DNA of 64,000 bases. Origin: Bdellovibrionales bacterium (lineage in GTDB: Bacteria > Bdellovibrionota > Bdellovibrionia > Bdellovibrionales > JAMPXM01). Below the pieces are notes generated by a model, which made no database searches, was not told the DNA's origin, and worked only from the letters and a program-made list of their open reading frames with translations. The stretch is taken from positions 62,001 to 126,000 of the forward strand of contig JADJOF010000002.1 in the NCBI GenBank assembly GCA_016713885.1. Reading direction: 5' to 3'. This document shows, one piece after another, positions 44,711 to 52,617 of this stretch. The translations under genes were made by a program, and so were the position numbers. Each line of letters starts with the position of its first letter. Position 1 is the first letter of the stretch.

Positions 44711-45108
44711 GTATTTTGGCGCTTGATCAACTGAAGATAGTTCTGAATTGCGCACTCGGTTTTGCCGTACCTCGTGGCCAGTTCTTTCCGCGTCAGTCCC
44801 TTTGATCTACCGTAGTTTCGCCAGCTCCGCGAGATCAACCCTAGGTTCCCGCCACTGAGTACGGTAGCTCTCTGTCCAAGCCAGTGGTTCTTCGACTATC
44901 GCGCGGCGGGCACCATTTCCGACAGTATGCGAACCGATACGGTTCGGACCAGTTGGAAGAAGTTTTCCTGGTTTTTCGTTAACATCGCACGCCCCGCGTA
45001 CATCACCCTAAAAGCATTAACAAAAATAGTCCGATGCGACTTTGAGCCGACTTTTCCTTTCATCAAAACACTTGGTTTATAAATTCTACGAGAATGATTA
45101 TAGGCCAC
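44707..45108 (-). pseudogene. Broken ORF with C-terminal HTH-like segment
   Basis: Minus-strand coding potential in three frames: ATG ending at 45108 through RRIYKPSVLMKGKVGSKSHR to SVRILSEMV, then after a one-base shift near 44898 IVEEPLAWTESYRTQWREPR and VDLAELAKLR, then after another near 44825 SKGLTRKELATRYGKTECAI and QNYLQLIKRQNT, ending at 44709. The end resembles a helix-turn-helix of the LTRKELAxRYGKT type seen in plasmid and mobile-element proteins. It may be a decayed recombinase or replication gene, or an intact one with two consensus errors. It lies between the two TA modules. Confidence 0.4.
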
Positions 45109-45192
45109 CGCATGTGCCCATTGAAGGAATGGCAGGTGGCGCTTTTCTGTATTAGTCGCCGTTCCTTACTTAAGGGCGCCGGCCCGCCGCCA

Positions 45193-45221
45193 TTGACATA
45201 TAGAATAAATATATATAAAAT
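45193..45221 (+). promoter_or_regulatory. brnTA module 2 promoter (near-consensus)
   Basis: TTGACA (45193-45198), a 17-base A/T-rich spacer and TAAAAT (45216-45221). Transcription is expected at about 45227-45229, coinciding with the two candidate brnT start codons at 45226 and 45229. So this toxin mRNA too would have almost no leader. Confidence 0.7.
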
Positions 45222-45225
45222 AGAG

Positions 45226-45514
45226 ATGATGATCGAGTTCGACTGGGATGAAAGAAAAAACACCGCGAATCGTAAAAAAGCATGGAGTCTGGTTTGAAGA
45301 GGCTCGGTCGGATTTTGACGACGTCTATGGTCGACTATTTTTAGACTCTAAACACTCAGACAGTGAAGATCGATTTATTCTCATTGGCCATAACAGCTTC
45401 AGTAAACTTTTAGTCGTTGTTCATTGTCATCGTGAGTCAGATTCGGTCATCAGAATTATTTCTGCTCGAAAGGCGACCAGGAAAGAAAGGCTGTTCTATG
45501 AAAAAGGAATATGA
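45226..45514 (+). CDS. brnT: BrnT-type toxin (module 2), frame break in A-run at 45274
   Basis: MMIEFDWDERKNTANRKK then, with one A fewer in the run of six at 45274-45279, HGVWFEEARSDFDDVYGRLF, HSDSEDRFILIGHNSFSKLL and SVIRIISARKATRKERLFYE. That is a textbook BrnT from start to end, about 95 residues joined. Homopolymer miscall is the simplest reason for the break. Start at ATG 45226 or 45229. The product overlaps brnA by 17 bases. It is related to, but clearly divergent from, the module 1 toxin. Confidence 0.75.
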
Positions 45515-45716
45515 TTTTAAAAAGATGAAAGAGATTAAAAACCCGTATCCTGCTAAGAAAAAGAAGGCGGTCGGCATTAACTTAAGCCCGGCCGTGATCG
45601 ACTATTTCAAAAAGCTTGCCGATGAGTCAGGGGTCTCTTATCAGAAGCTCATCGATCTTTATTTGTTAGACTGCGTGAAGAGCAAGAAGAAGCTTTCAAT
45701 GAAGTGGACGGCCTAG
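45498..45716 (+). CDS. brnA: BrnA-type antitoxin (module 2)
   Basis: 72 residues from ATG 45498 inside the end of brnT. A basic N-terminal segment (MKKEYDFKKMKEIKNPYPAK) is followed by a ribbon-helix-helix-like part (KAVGINLSPAVIDYFKKLAD, ESGVSYQKLIDLYLLDCV) and a Lys-rich tail. It is the expected partner and autorepressor of the module 2 BrnT. It converges on the IS-split AraC gene. Confidence 0.75.
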   Translation: MKKEYDFKKMKEIKNPYPAKKKKAVGINLSPAVIDYFKKLADESGVSYQKLIDLYLLDCVKSKKKLSMKWTA

Positions 45717-45763
45717 TGGTCGGGGTCTCTACATCGCGTCTGCGCGTCAATGAATCAAGCGTG

Positions 45764-45995
45764 CTACAGCTTGTACTGGCTTGGCAGAGCGCCCAGGGTT
45801 TTTTTGAACTGGGTGATGAACTGGCTTGGGTCTGAAAAGCCGACTTCAAAAAGTGCTTCGGTGAATGACATTTTGTTTCGGACTTTAATCATCGCTTCGA
45901 AAAGTCGTAGACGATGACGGTAGTCGATCGGCGAGAGGCCGTAGGTGCTTTTAAACTCGCGAGTGAGAACTTCTCTAGAGAAGTTGAGATGGGTT
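45764..45995 (-). pseudogene. AraC-family regulator, C-terminal fragment (split by IS)
   Basis: Minus-strand HLNFSREVLTREFKSTYGLS, YRHRLRLFEAMIKVRNKMSF, FSDPSQFITQFKKTLGALPS, then a stop at 45764-45766. This is the second half of an AraC/XylS double helix-turn-helix domain. Reading directly from the N-terminal fragment at 47257 into this piece, with one copy of the 9-bp duplication, gives an uninterrupted GEMATHLNFSREVL. So it was one gene before the insertion. Confidence 0.88.
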
Positions 45996-46008
45996 CACTG
46001 CTGACCGG
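45996..46008 (+). repeat. Left terminal inverted repeat of the IS
   Basis: CACTGCTGACCGG; its reverse complement is found at 47244-47256. Similarity fades after about 13-16 bases. Confidence 0.88.
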
Positions 46009-46104
46009 CTGATTCATTAAACAAAACAAATAGTTGCCAGCCTTCCGCAAGGTTGGTTTGATTTTTTTGCGAAGAAAGATCAACGCCAAGGAAAGGCGGC
46101 AACT

Positions 46105-47235
46105 GTGAAGCAGGATTGCAAAGAGCGGTCGCTCTTTCAACTGATTGATCGAAAAAAATTCGATCCACTCGTTCAAAAATGGAAAATCGATCGCGGTGTA
46201 AGAACTTTTTCGACCTGGGAAATGACGCAAGCTCTTTGTCGTGTTTCGTGATGCGACTTGGATCGTTTCGAGAAGTCGAAGCCGCACTGAAAATTCCTGA
46301 CTCAACTTTCGGCGACGCGCTGAGAGATCGGCACTTCGGTTTTTTCAAGAACTCTGCGATCTTATTCTCCTCGAGATTCGCGGTCGAACAGAAAGTCGAA
46401 AACTCAAAAAGCAATTCGTGAAATTCTGGCCATCGACTCTTCCGAAGTTCGAGTCCACGGAAGTCTTTTTGGCGAACCGGGATGGAAACAGAAGTATACC
46501 ATCGGTCACAAAGCAGCGGCAAAAATTCACGTCGTTTGGAATGTCGACGGCGAATGGATTGATGATTTCAAGATTACGCCGTGCCGATCTGGCGACTCCC
46601 CGGTCAGCTTCCAACTTCTCATTTTACCTATGAAAATGTACGTTTTGATCGTGCATACAACGACTTTGGCTTTTGGCAGAAAATCGTCGCCAATGGATCT
46701 GACTTCACGACGCGGCTGAAGACATCAAAGACGAATCGAGATCTTGAACGAAAGGTTTTGCGCGGGCAAAAAGAAAATCCGGGGTTCTGTACGACGAAGA
46801 ATATATTTCGACCGCACCCGCGGCAAAGTTCTCGGCGATAAAACTTCGTCACATTATTTACCGCGACAAGCTGACTCAGAAAGTCTTCCATTTTGTGACG
46901 TCGGATCAGAAAGCCAGCGCTAAAATGATCGCGAACATTTACAAACGTCGGTGGGCAGTCGAACTTTTGTTCCGTTGGATGAAAGGACATCTCGATATTC
47001 GTCGGCTGCCGCTAAAAACTCCGAACGCGATCCATACTCAACTTGCGATCGCAGTTCTTGTTCAACTTCTTTTGCAGCTGAAAAAAGATCATTTCGAAGT
47101 TTAAAGGAACTTTGTGGGAACTTCTGCGCGAGATGCGAACCGCGTTCGCGCGAAAAGTCCTTCAGGATGCGGGCCTCCGGACGGCTGCCGCTGGAGCGCC
47201 GCTGCCGGCGAGGATCTCGCGTTATGATTTCTTAA
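46105..47235 (+). pseudogene. IS4-family transposase with several frame breaks
   Basis: GTG 46105 starts KQDCKERSLFQLIDRKKFDP, a DUF4372-type N-terminus (FSTWEMTQALC, SFREVEAALKIPDSTFGDAL). Joining frames gives the DDE core: first Asp in LAIDSSEVRVHGSLFG, second Asp in FDRAYNDFGFWQKIVANG, and YKRRWAVELLFRWMKGHLDI with the catalytic Glu and the Y-(2)-R-(3)-E-(6)-K pattern of IS4 enzymes. Breaks occur near 46250, 46350, 46600, 46780 and 47100. Either this copy is inactive or the consensus is poor here; the fresh target duplication argues for the latter. Confidence 0.8.
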
Positions 47236-47243
47236 GAAATAAA

Positions 47244-47256
47244 CCGGTCAGCAGTG
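47244..47256 (-). repeat. Right terminal inverted repeat of the IS
   Basis: CCGGTCAGCAGTG, reverse complement of the left end, followed at once by the second AGATGGGTT target copy. Confidence 0.88.
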
Positions 47257-47825
47257 AGATGGGTTGCCATTTCGCCAATCTTTAAATTCTCACAGAAGTG
47301 CTGGTCGATGTAGCGCTTGGCCTTCTCGGCGACGGATGAAATCTTTTTTTCTTGAACGAGGCGGGTCCCATCTTTGAGTAACGCCATGAGCTCGATGACT
47401 TCGGCCTTTGATTTCGGAAGACGCGTGGGGCCAGCAAGAAGCACCGGTGTTGAGAAGCTAGATGCGGAAGGAAGAGGATTGGACGACGCCACGAGCTCCC
47501 AATTGAGAAGGCATATTTCGGTGTGCAGCTCGACTATCGTAAAAGGCGGCATGAATAGAGTGGTTGGGCCGGCGAGTGGGATGACTTTGTCGCCAGAGCG
47601 AATGGATACAGTGTGGGGCGGAAGATCGGCCCAGAGAAGCGCCCAATCCGAAGCAAAGGACTCGTGATAGGTTTTTTTCTGATAGGAATGCGACTTTTTT
47701 GCGTAGAGGAGATCGTCTTCGATGAGTGTGAAGTGTGAGCTATATTGGTCGACTGAGAATGAGCCCTGTCGAGGTGATTTGATGACGTCGAGGTTCATAG
47801 CTCCAGCTAAGTAGAAATATGTCAC
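47257..47825 (-). pseudogene. AraC-family regulator, N-terminal fragment (split by IS)
   Basis: From the start at 47825 the protein has an AraC-type ligand-binding cupin-like domain (DLPPHTVSIRSGDKVIPLAG, TTLFMPPFTIVELHTEICLL) and the first helix-turn-helix (VAEKAKRYIDQHFCENLKIG, EMATHL), where the IS interrupts it. It then runs about 8 codons into IS sequence and stops at 47232. The resulting protein would lack half of the DNA-binding domain. It is divergent from the acyltransferase-like gene at 47873, its likely former target. Confidence 0.87.
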
Positions 47826-47872
47826 AAATCAACATTAATTCACCAGGATGACCAAAGTACTCTTGCAGTTCC

Positions 47873-48658
47873 ATGACGGATGAGTTCAAGGTTCTGCCGC
47901 GCAGTCGAATGTTTGATCTCTATTCTTTTCTGAACAAAGAGAATCAGCCGGCCTTTAAGGCCGTCGCGGTGCGAGAGATCGACATCACGAAGATAGAAGA
48001 GATTCGAAGTCGCACGGCTCAAGGTGAAAAGCGACCGACATACACGTCTTTTGTTGCAAAGGCTGCGGCTCAGGCATTGATGGAAATTCCGGAAGCGAAC
48101 CGGGTCGCGATGCGCTCCCTATTTTCGTATAGACTGGTTCAGTTTGAAAGGGCTCACGTTTCAATCGCAGTCGAGCGAGATGATGCGGACCGGAATCTGA
48201 ATGCGGCCTTTATCTATACGATCTATGACACCGCTTCCAAAAGTCTTGTTGAGATATCGAAGGAGATCACCGGGCTTGCAACAGTGGCTCTCGATTCTGA
48301 TGACGTCAGGCTTGAGCGGTGGCGTAGGATCAAGCTTGGAATTAAAATGGTTCCGCTTTGGCTCATCAAACTTGCGATCCTTTTTCATCGCCATATCCCG
48401 TCGCTTTATATTCAGAATCGCGGCGGAGCTCTGTTGATCTCATCACCGAGTAAGTACGGTGTTGATTTCATTGTGGCTCATTGGCCCTATCCCCTTGGCT
48501 TGTCATTTGGTTTTGCAAAGAGTCGCCCTTGGGTGGAGGGCGATCGTGTCGTCATTCGGAAAACGATGACGATCACGATGGCATTTGATCGACGGATTTT
48601 GCCCGGTGGACCGGCCGCGAAGTTTATGAATCGAATTTGTGAGATTCTCGAGAGCTAG
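47873..48658 (+). CDS. Stand-alone E2/CAT-fold acyltransferase-like protein
   Basis: 261 residues resembling the catalytic domain of 2-oxoacid dehydrogenase E2 components, without lipoyl or E1/E3-binding domains: SRMFDLYSFLNKENQPAFKA, TYTSFVAKAAAQALMEIPEA, and the C-terminal MTITMAFDRRILPGGPAAKF. The last motif aligns with the E2 active site HxxxDG, but His is Arg and Asp is Pro, so classical acyl-transfer chemistry is doubtful. A hydrophobic insert (MVPLWLIKLAILFH) may bind lipid or membrane. It is divergent from the interrupted AraC gene. The stop shares bases with the convergent cytochrome gene. Confidence 0.75.
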   Translation: MTDEFKVLPRSRMFDLYSFLNKENQPAFKAVAVREIDITKIEEIRSRTAQGEKRPTYTSFVAKAAAQALMEIPEANRVAMRSLFSYRLVQFERAHVSIAVERDDADRNLNAAFIYTIYDTASKSLVEISKEITGLATVALDSDDVRLERWRRIKLGIKMVPLWLIKLAILFHRHIPSLYIQNRGGALLISSPSKYGVDFIVAHWPYPLGLSFGFAKSRPWVEGDRVVIRKTMTITMAFDRRILPGGPAAKFMNRICEILES

Positions 48659-49417
48659 TCATCGTCATCATCATCGTCGTCACCCGGACCCTCGTCGTCG
48701 CTGTCGCTTGCGCCATCATTTTCATTTTCGTTCTCTGCCTCACCGAGCTGCAGAGAGAGAGACCAAAGGCGTTGAGCTTTTGCGTCGTTGAGTCGTAGTT
48801 TTTGACCAGGTTCACTCCAAAGGCCGCGATCAGGATCAGAAAGAGAATCGCAATGACCGGACGCGAGCTTTGGATTGCGGGCTCGTTGCCATCTGAGGTT
48901 TTCTGCCCGGTCACCATGCTGAGTGCGATGGGATCTTTGTGCCTGAGCGTGTGAAAGATGACGCCACCGATGTGGGCGACGACGGTGATGACAAAGGCGT
49001 TGGCGAAGAGCTCGTGGATCTCCTCAAAGAACTCCTTGTTGTTTCCCTGTGCCATTTGAATTCCTGTGAATGCCAATCCAAAGGTAAAAAAGAGCATAGC
49101 GATGGCGGCCCAGCTGGAAGCGGATTGTGACCAAGCTCGCGTCTTGTTTTACTCGAGAGAAGCGAGCTGAAGTATTCGATCATTTCTCGCGGACTGAGGC
49201 GAAACGACGTGAAGCGTGCGTAGCGAGTGCCGACGACGCCCCAGATGATGCGGAGTATCGCCGTGAAGGCGAGCATGAGTCCAAGCAGCATGTGATAGGC
49301 ATAGGTCGGCGAGTCATCGTCGATCGTTTTCGCGATGAAGAACGCTGAGACGAAGAGTCCCGCAAAGATCCAGTGGAAAAGTCGAGTGGGAAGGTCGTAG
49401 GCCAAGGATTTTCTCAT
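48655..49417 (-). CDS. Cytochrome b561-type membrane protein (two frame breaks)
   Basis: Di-heme b-type membrane cytochrome. The first frame gives YDLPTRLFHWIFAGLFVSAF, YAYHMLLGLMLAFTAILRII and WGVVGTRYARF, with the usual helix I and II histidines. After one missing base near 49120 it continues AAIAMLFFTFGLAFTGIQMA, ELFANAFVITVVAHIGGVIF and HTLRHKDPIALSMVTGQK. A CT-repeat near 48755 then has to lose two bases to read LSLQLGEAENENENDGASDS and a run of Asp at the end (stop 48655-48657). The acidic tail is unusual for the family. It probably receives or delivers electrons in the membrane with the adjacent PepSY protein. Confidence 0.78.
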
Positions 49418-49605
49418 AATGAAACCTCACTTTGATGGGTCGCTTCATGTGAAATTATCGGGCTCTTCTCAAATTAATCCATCGGGCGGATGCCCCAGGC
49501 CTGTTCATTTGGCTCTATAGGGCACCTGCCCAATTGTCGACCGCGCTTGAAGGATCGATAAAGAAGCAGTGCAAGACAGGGGTCTTTCACGCAAAAGGAG
49601 ACAGT

Positions 49606-49878
49606 ATGAGAAAATCAACAAAGTTCGGTCTGGGTGCGATTCTATTGGCTATGGCGTTTGTGAGTCAGGCGGAAGCCAAGAAGAGCTGTACGGATCAACC
49701 GAAAGAGAAGTGGATGAGCGAAGCCGACTTTAAAAAGATGGTCGAAGGGCAGGGCTATAAGATTAGAAAATTTAAGCAACCGGGCTCGTGCTACGAGATT
49801 TATGGCCAGGATAAGGACGGCAAAGAGGTTGAAATCTACTTTGACCCGACGGATGGCAAGGTCGTGAAATCGAAATAA
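49606..49878 (+). CDS. PepSY-domain periplasmic protein
   Basis: 90 residues: signal peptide (FGLGAILLAMAFVSQAEA) followed by a single PepSY domain (WMSEADFKKMVEGQGYKIRK, YEIYGQDKDGKEVEIYFDPT). The ATG at 49606 has AAAGGAGA upstream and is preferred over the longer frame from 49534. One disulfide is possible (two Cys). It is divergent from the cytochrome b561 gene; b561 and PepSY genes are commonly neighbours, so they may work together in the envelope. Confidence 0.82.
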   Translation: MRKSTKFGLGAILLAMAFVSQAEAKKSCTDQPKEKWMSEADFKKMVEGQGYKIRKFKQPGSCYEIYGQDKDGKEVEIYFDPTDGKVVKSK

Positions 49879-49899
49879 CGGTTGGATCGCGATCAAGGC

Positions 49900-49929
49900 A
49901 ACGGCTCGGGTGCACTGAGCCGTTTTTTA
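49900..49929 (+). terminator. Rho-independent terminator after the PepSY gene
   Basis: AACGGCTC, nine-base loop, GAGCCGTT followed by TTTT. An 8-bp GC-rich stem and T-run 22 bases after the PepSY stop. Confidence 0.85.
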
Positions 49930-49994
49930 TATTCTTGTGCACAGGAGGCCAGTGGTAGGCTGCTTTCGTTGGTGAATAGGACTAGGAGTAAAAC

Positions 49995-50699
49995 GTGAAA
50001 ACTGTGATGAGGCGCTCGATGGATCGTGGTTCGGCCGACCATGGCTGGCTGAAGACACGATATAGTTTTTCGTTTGCAGACTACTACGATCCTGAGCAGA
50101 TGGGTTTTGGGGTTTTGCGAGTCATCAACGACGACCGGATTGCAGGCGGTGGTGGGTTTCCGATGCATGCTCATCGAGACATGGAGATTCTGACATATAT
50201 TATCGAAGGGGCTCTGGAACACCGCGACAGCATGGGCAACGCAGGCGTAATTCAGTCAGGCGAGATCCAGCAGATGAGTGCTGGGACCGGCGTTCGGCAC
50301 TCAGAGTTCAATGCTTCAGGTGATACGCCGGTGCATCTGCTGCAGATCTGGATCGTGCCGGACAAGGTGGGCTACCAGCCGAAGTATGATCAGAAGGATT
50401 TTTCGGGGCGACTGGCGAATTCTGAGTTCGTGCTGCTTGCGTCTCGCAGTGGACGTGAGGGATCGGCGGTGATTCATCAGGATGTCGATCTGTTTGCAGT
50501 GAGGTCGGCGGCTACTGGACAAAAGACGCATGCGCTTGGGGCTGGTCGAGGGCTTTGGTTGCAGGTGATTCGCGGCGATGTGACAGGAGCTGGAATCGTC
50601 CTTTCGACAGGCGATGGCCTAGGGCTAGCCGACATCGATTCCGTCGATTTGAGCTGGGGTGCGGGGGCTGAGTTTTTGATTTTTGATCTCGCCGTTTGA
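49995..50699 (+). CDS. Pirin-family bicupin protein
   Basis: 234 residues. Cupin motif GGGGFPMHAHRDMEILTYII with the metal-binding His residues, EHRDSMGNAGVIQSGEIQQM and the pirin signature MSAGTGVRHSEFNASGDTPV. It is of the YhhW type, for which quercetin 2,3-dioxygenase-like activity is known in E. coli; the natural substrate here is unknown. GTG 49995 has TAGGAG upstream. It lies 32 bases before the ABC-F gene on the same strand. Confidence 0.9.
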   Translation: MKTVMRRSMDRGSADHGWLKTRYSFSFADYYDPEQMGFGVLRVINDDRIAGGGGFPMHAHRDMEILTYIIEGALEHRDSMGNAGVIQSGEIQQMSAGTGVRHSEFNASGDTPVHLLQIWIVPDKVGYQPKYDQKDFSGRLANSEFVLLASRSGREGSAVIHQDVDLFAVRSAATGQKTHALGAGRGLWLQVIRGDVTGAGIVLSTGDGLGLADIDSVDLSWGAGAEFLIFDLAV

Positions 50700-50731
50700 T
50701 TGGCGAGGACAATCGTCGTTAGAGTGTTGGA

Positions 50732-52570
50732 ATGAGCCAACCCAATCTTTTGCAACTTCAAGACGGCATCAAAAAGTTTGGTGCCTGCGTCCTTTTTGAT
50801 CGCGCGCGCTTTGCGATCAATGAGGGTGAGCATGTTGGTGTAATAGGTCCAAACGGTGCGGGTAAGACCACGCTGTTTAAGATTCTTGTCGGCCAAGAGT
50901 CGCTGGATGGTGGCGATCTTGTAAAGTCGACAAAGCTCAATATTGGATATCTCGAACAAGAGGCGCGCGAACCGGACGGTGTTTCAGCAGAAGACTACTT
51001 GCGTGAGACCAGTCATAAGCCGGTCTGGGAGCTCAAGCGGTTGGGGCTTGAACTCGGCCTTGAAGAGGCTCACTTTGCAAAGCCATTTAAGGATCTGAGC
51101 GGTGGCTATCGGATGCGAATGAAGCTTCTTTCGCTGATTGGGCGTGAGCCGAATCTAATGCTGCTCGATGAGCCGACCAACTTCCTCGATCTTGAGAGCA
51201 TCATGGCGCTCGAAAACTATCTGCAGTCGTATGAGGGCGCGTTTCTTCTGATTTCTCACGATCGCGAATTCTTGCGTCGTACCACTGATCATACGCTTGA
51301 AGTTGAGGCGGGTGAGATCACCAAGTTTCCAGGGCACATCGACGACTACTTTGAACAAAAGGCACTGATGCGCTCCATTCTTGAGGCCCAAGCGGCCAAT
51401 CAGGAGGCGAAGCGAAGGAGTGTTCTTGAGTTTGTCGACCGTTTTGGCGCAAAGGCGACAAAGGCTCGGCAGGCCCAAAGCCGGTTGAAGCAGCTTGATA
51501 AAATGGAAAAAATCGAGATCAAGGATCTTCCAGTGCGGGCGAAGATTAAAATTCCATCGCCCATTCACACTGGACGCGAGTCATTGACGTTGCGTGATGC
51601 GACTCTCGGCTATGGCGATAAGGCGATCGTCTCCGGCTGTAACCTGCGGCTTGAGAATGGAAAGCACTTGGGCGTTGTGGGATTTAACGGTGCGGGCAAG
51701 TCGACGCTACTGAAATCAATTGCGAGTCGGATTCCGCTATTGGTGGGGGAGCTAAAGCTCGGGCATCAAGTGAGCCTCTCGTACTATGCCCAGCATGTTT
51801 CCGATGATCTTGATTTGAATGACACGGTTTTTGAGTCTCTTGAAAAAGCCGCGCATCCCGATGTCGATCGGCAGACGATCTTGAATCTTGCGGGCTCGCT
51901 CCTTTTTTCTGGAGAGGCGGTTGAGAAACGAGTGCGGGTTTTGTCGGGCGGAGAAAAGTCGCGAGTGGCACTCGGACAGATTCTGCTGCGACGAAGTCCG
52001 CTTTTGCTGCTCGACGAGCCGACGAATCACTTGGATTTTGATACGGTTGAGGCACTAACGGAAGCGCTTCGCGACTATGCTGGAACGGTGATTGTGGTGA
52101 GCCATGATCGCAGTTTCATAGGGCGAGTGGCGACGCAGATTCTTGAGATTCGCGATGGTCGTGCGGAGGTTTATCCGGGTACCTACGATGACTATCTTTG
52201 GAGCCTTGAAAAGGGGTCGCTCAAAGAGCGATTTAGTGGCAGTGAGCCGGCATCAGTGCCAAGCAAGACAAAGGTTGTCGACAAAGCTGTGGAGAATGAG
52301 GCAAGGCATGAGCCGCGTGATCAAACGAAGCGCTATCAGGCAGAGGCCAAAGAGGCGGCCAAGCGGCTGAAAAAACAAGAGGCGCTGCTTGAGGTGGAAA
52401 CGGCCAGACTTGCGAAGTTGAATGCGGATATCATCGGCGCGGCGGGCGTGCGCCTTCAGGAACTATCGGCGGCCATTGATCAGTGCTATCGCGATGTGCA
52501 GGCGCTTGAAGGGTCGATCTTGGAGCTGATGGAAAAACAGGCCGCAGCCGAGGACTATCTTAAAAATTAA
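50732..52570 (+). CDS. ABC-F family ATPase (YdiF/Uup-like)
   Basis: 612-residue soluble protein with two ABC domains and no membrane segments. Walker A GPNGAGKTTL and GFNGAGKSTL, signatures LSGGYRMRMKL and LSGGEKSRVALG, and Walker B LLDEPTNFLDLES and LLDEPTNHLDFDT are all intact. A linker (about 215-270) and a charged C-terminal coiled coil (about 515-605) follow the pattern of Uup/YdiF-type translation or ribosome-associated factors. No drug-resistance assignment can be made from sequence alone. Normal length, no anomalies. Confidence 0.93.
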   Translation: MSQPNLLQLQDGIKKFGACVLFDRARFAINEGEHVGVIGPNGAGKTTLFKILVGQESLDGGDLVKSTKLNIGYLEQEAREPDGVSAEDYLRETSHKPVWELKRLGLELGLEEAHFAKPFKDLSGGYRMRMKLLSLIGREPNLMLLDEPTNFLDLESIMALENYLQSYEGAFLLISHDREFLRRTTDHTLEVEAGEITKFPGHIDDYFEQKALMRSILEAQAANQEAKRRSVLEFVDRFGAKATKARQAQSRLKQLDKMEKIEIKDLPVRAKIKIPSPIHTGRESLTLRDATLGYGDKAIVSGCNLRLENGKHLGVVGFNGAGKSTLLKSIASRIPLLVGELKLGHQVSLSYYAQHVSDDLDLNDTVFESLEKAAHPDVDRQTILNLAGSLLFSGEAVEKRVRVLSGGEKSRVALGQILLRRSPLLLLDEPTNHLDFDTVEALTEALRDYAGTVIVVSHDRSFIGRVATQILEIRDGRAEVYPGTYDDYLWSLEKGSLKERFSGSEPASVPSKTKVVDKAVENEARHEPRDQTKRYQAEAKEAAKRLKKQEALLEVETARLAKLNADIIGAAGVRLQELSAAIDQCYRDVQALEGSILELMEKQAAAEDYLKN

Positions 52571-52571
52571 A

Positions 52572-52599
52572 AGGTGCAAGACCGGTCGATCTTGCACCT
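52572..52599. terminator. Convergent hairpin between ABC-F and CBS genes
   Basis: AGGTGCAAGA, eight-base loop, TCTTGCACCT: a perfect 10-bp stem two bases after the ABC-F stop and 18 bases before the end of the convergent CBS gene. It probably serves both strands, although neither side has a long T-run. Confidence 0.5.
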
Positions 52600-52617
52600 C
52601 AGATGAACGAAGCGGCA

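Larger units (their letters stand above)
45996..47256 (+). mobile_element. IS4-family insertion sequence in an araC-type gene
   Basis: 1261 bp bounded by inverted repeats: left CACTGCTGACCGG at 45996 and right CCGGTCAGCAGTG ending at 47256. A perfect 9-bp target duplication AGATGGGTT flanks it (45987-45995 and 47257-47265). The interior encodes a DUF4372/DDE transposase. The exact target duplication and clean restoration of the host gene suggest recent insertion. Confidence 0.93.

Noticed and set aside
44896..45108. Intact 70-residue gene between the TA modules
   Set aside because: The coding pattern continues in other frames to an HTH-like end, so the short frame is a fragment.
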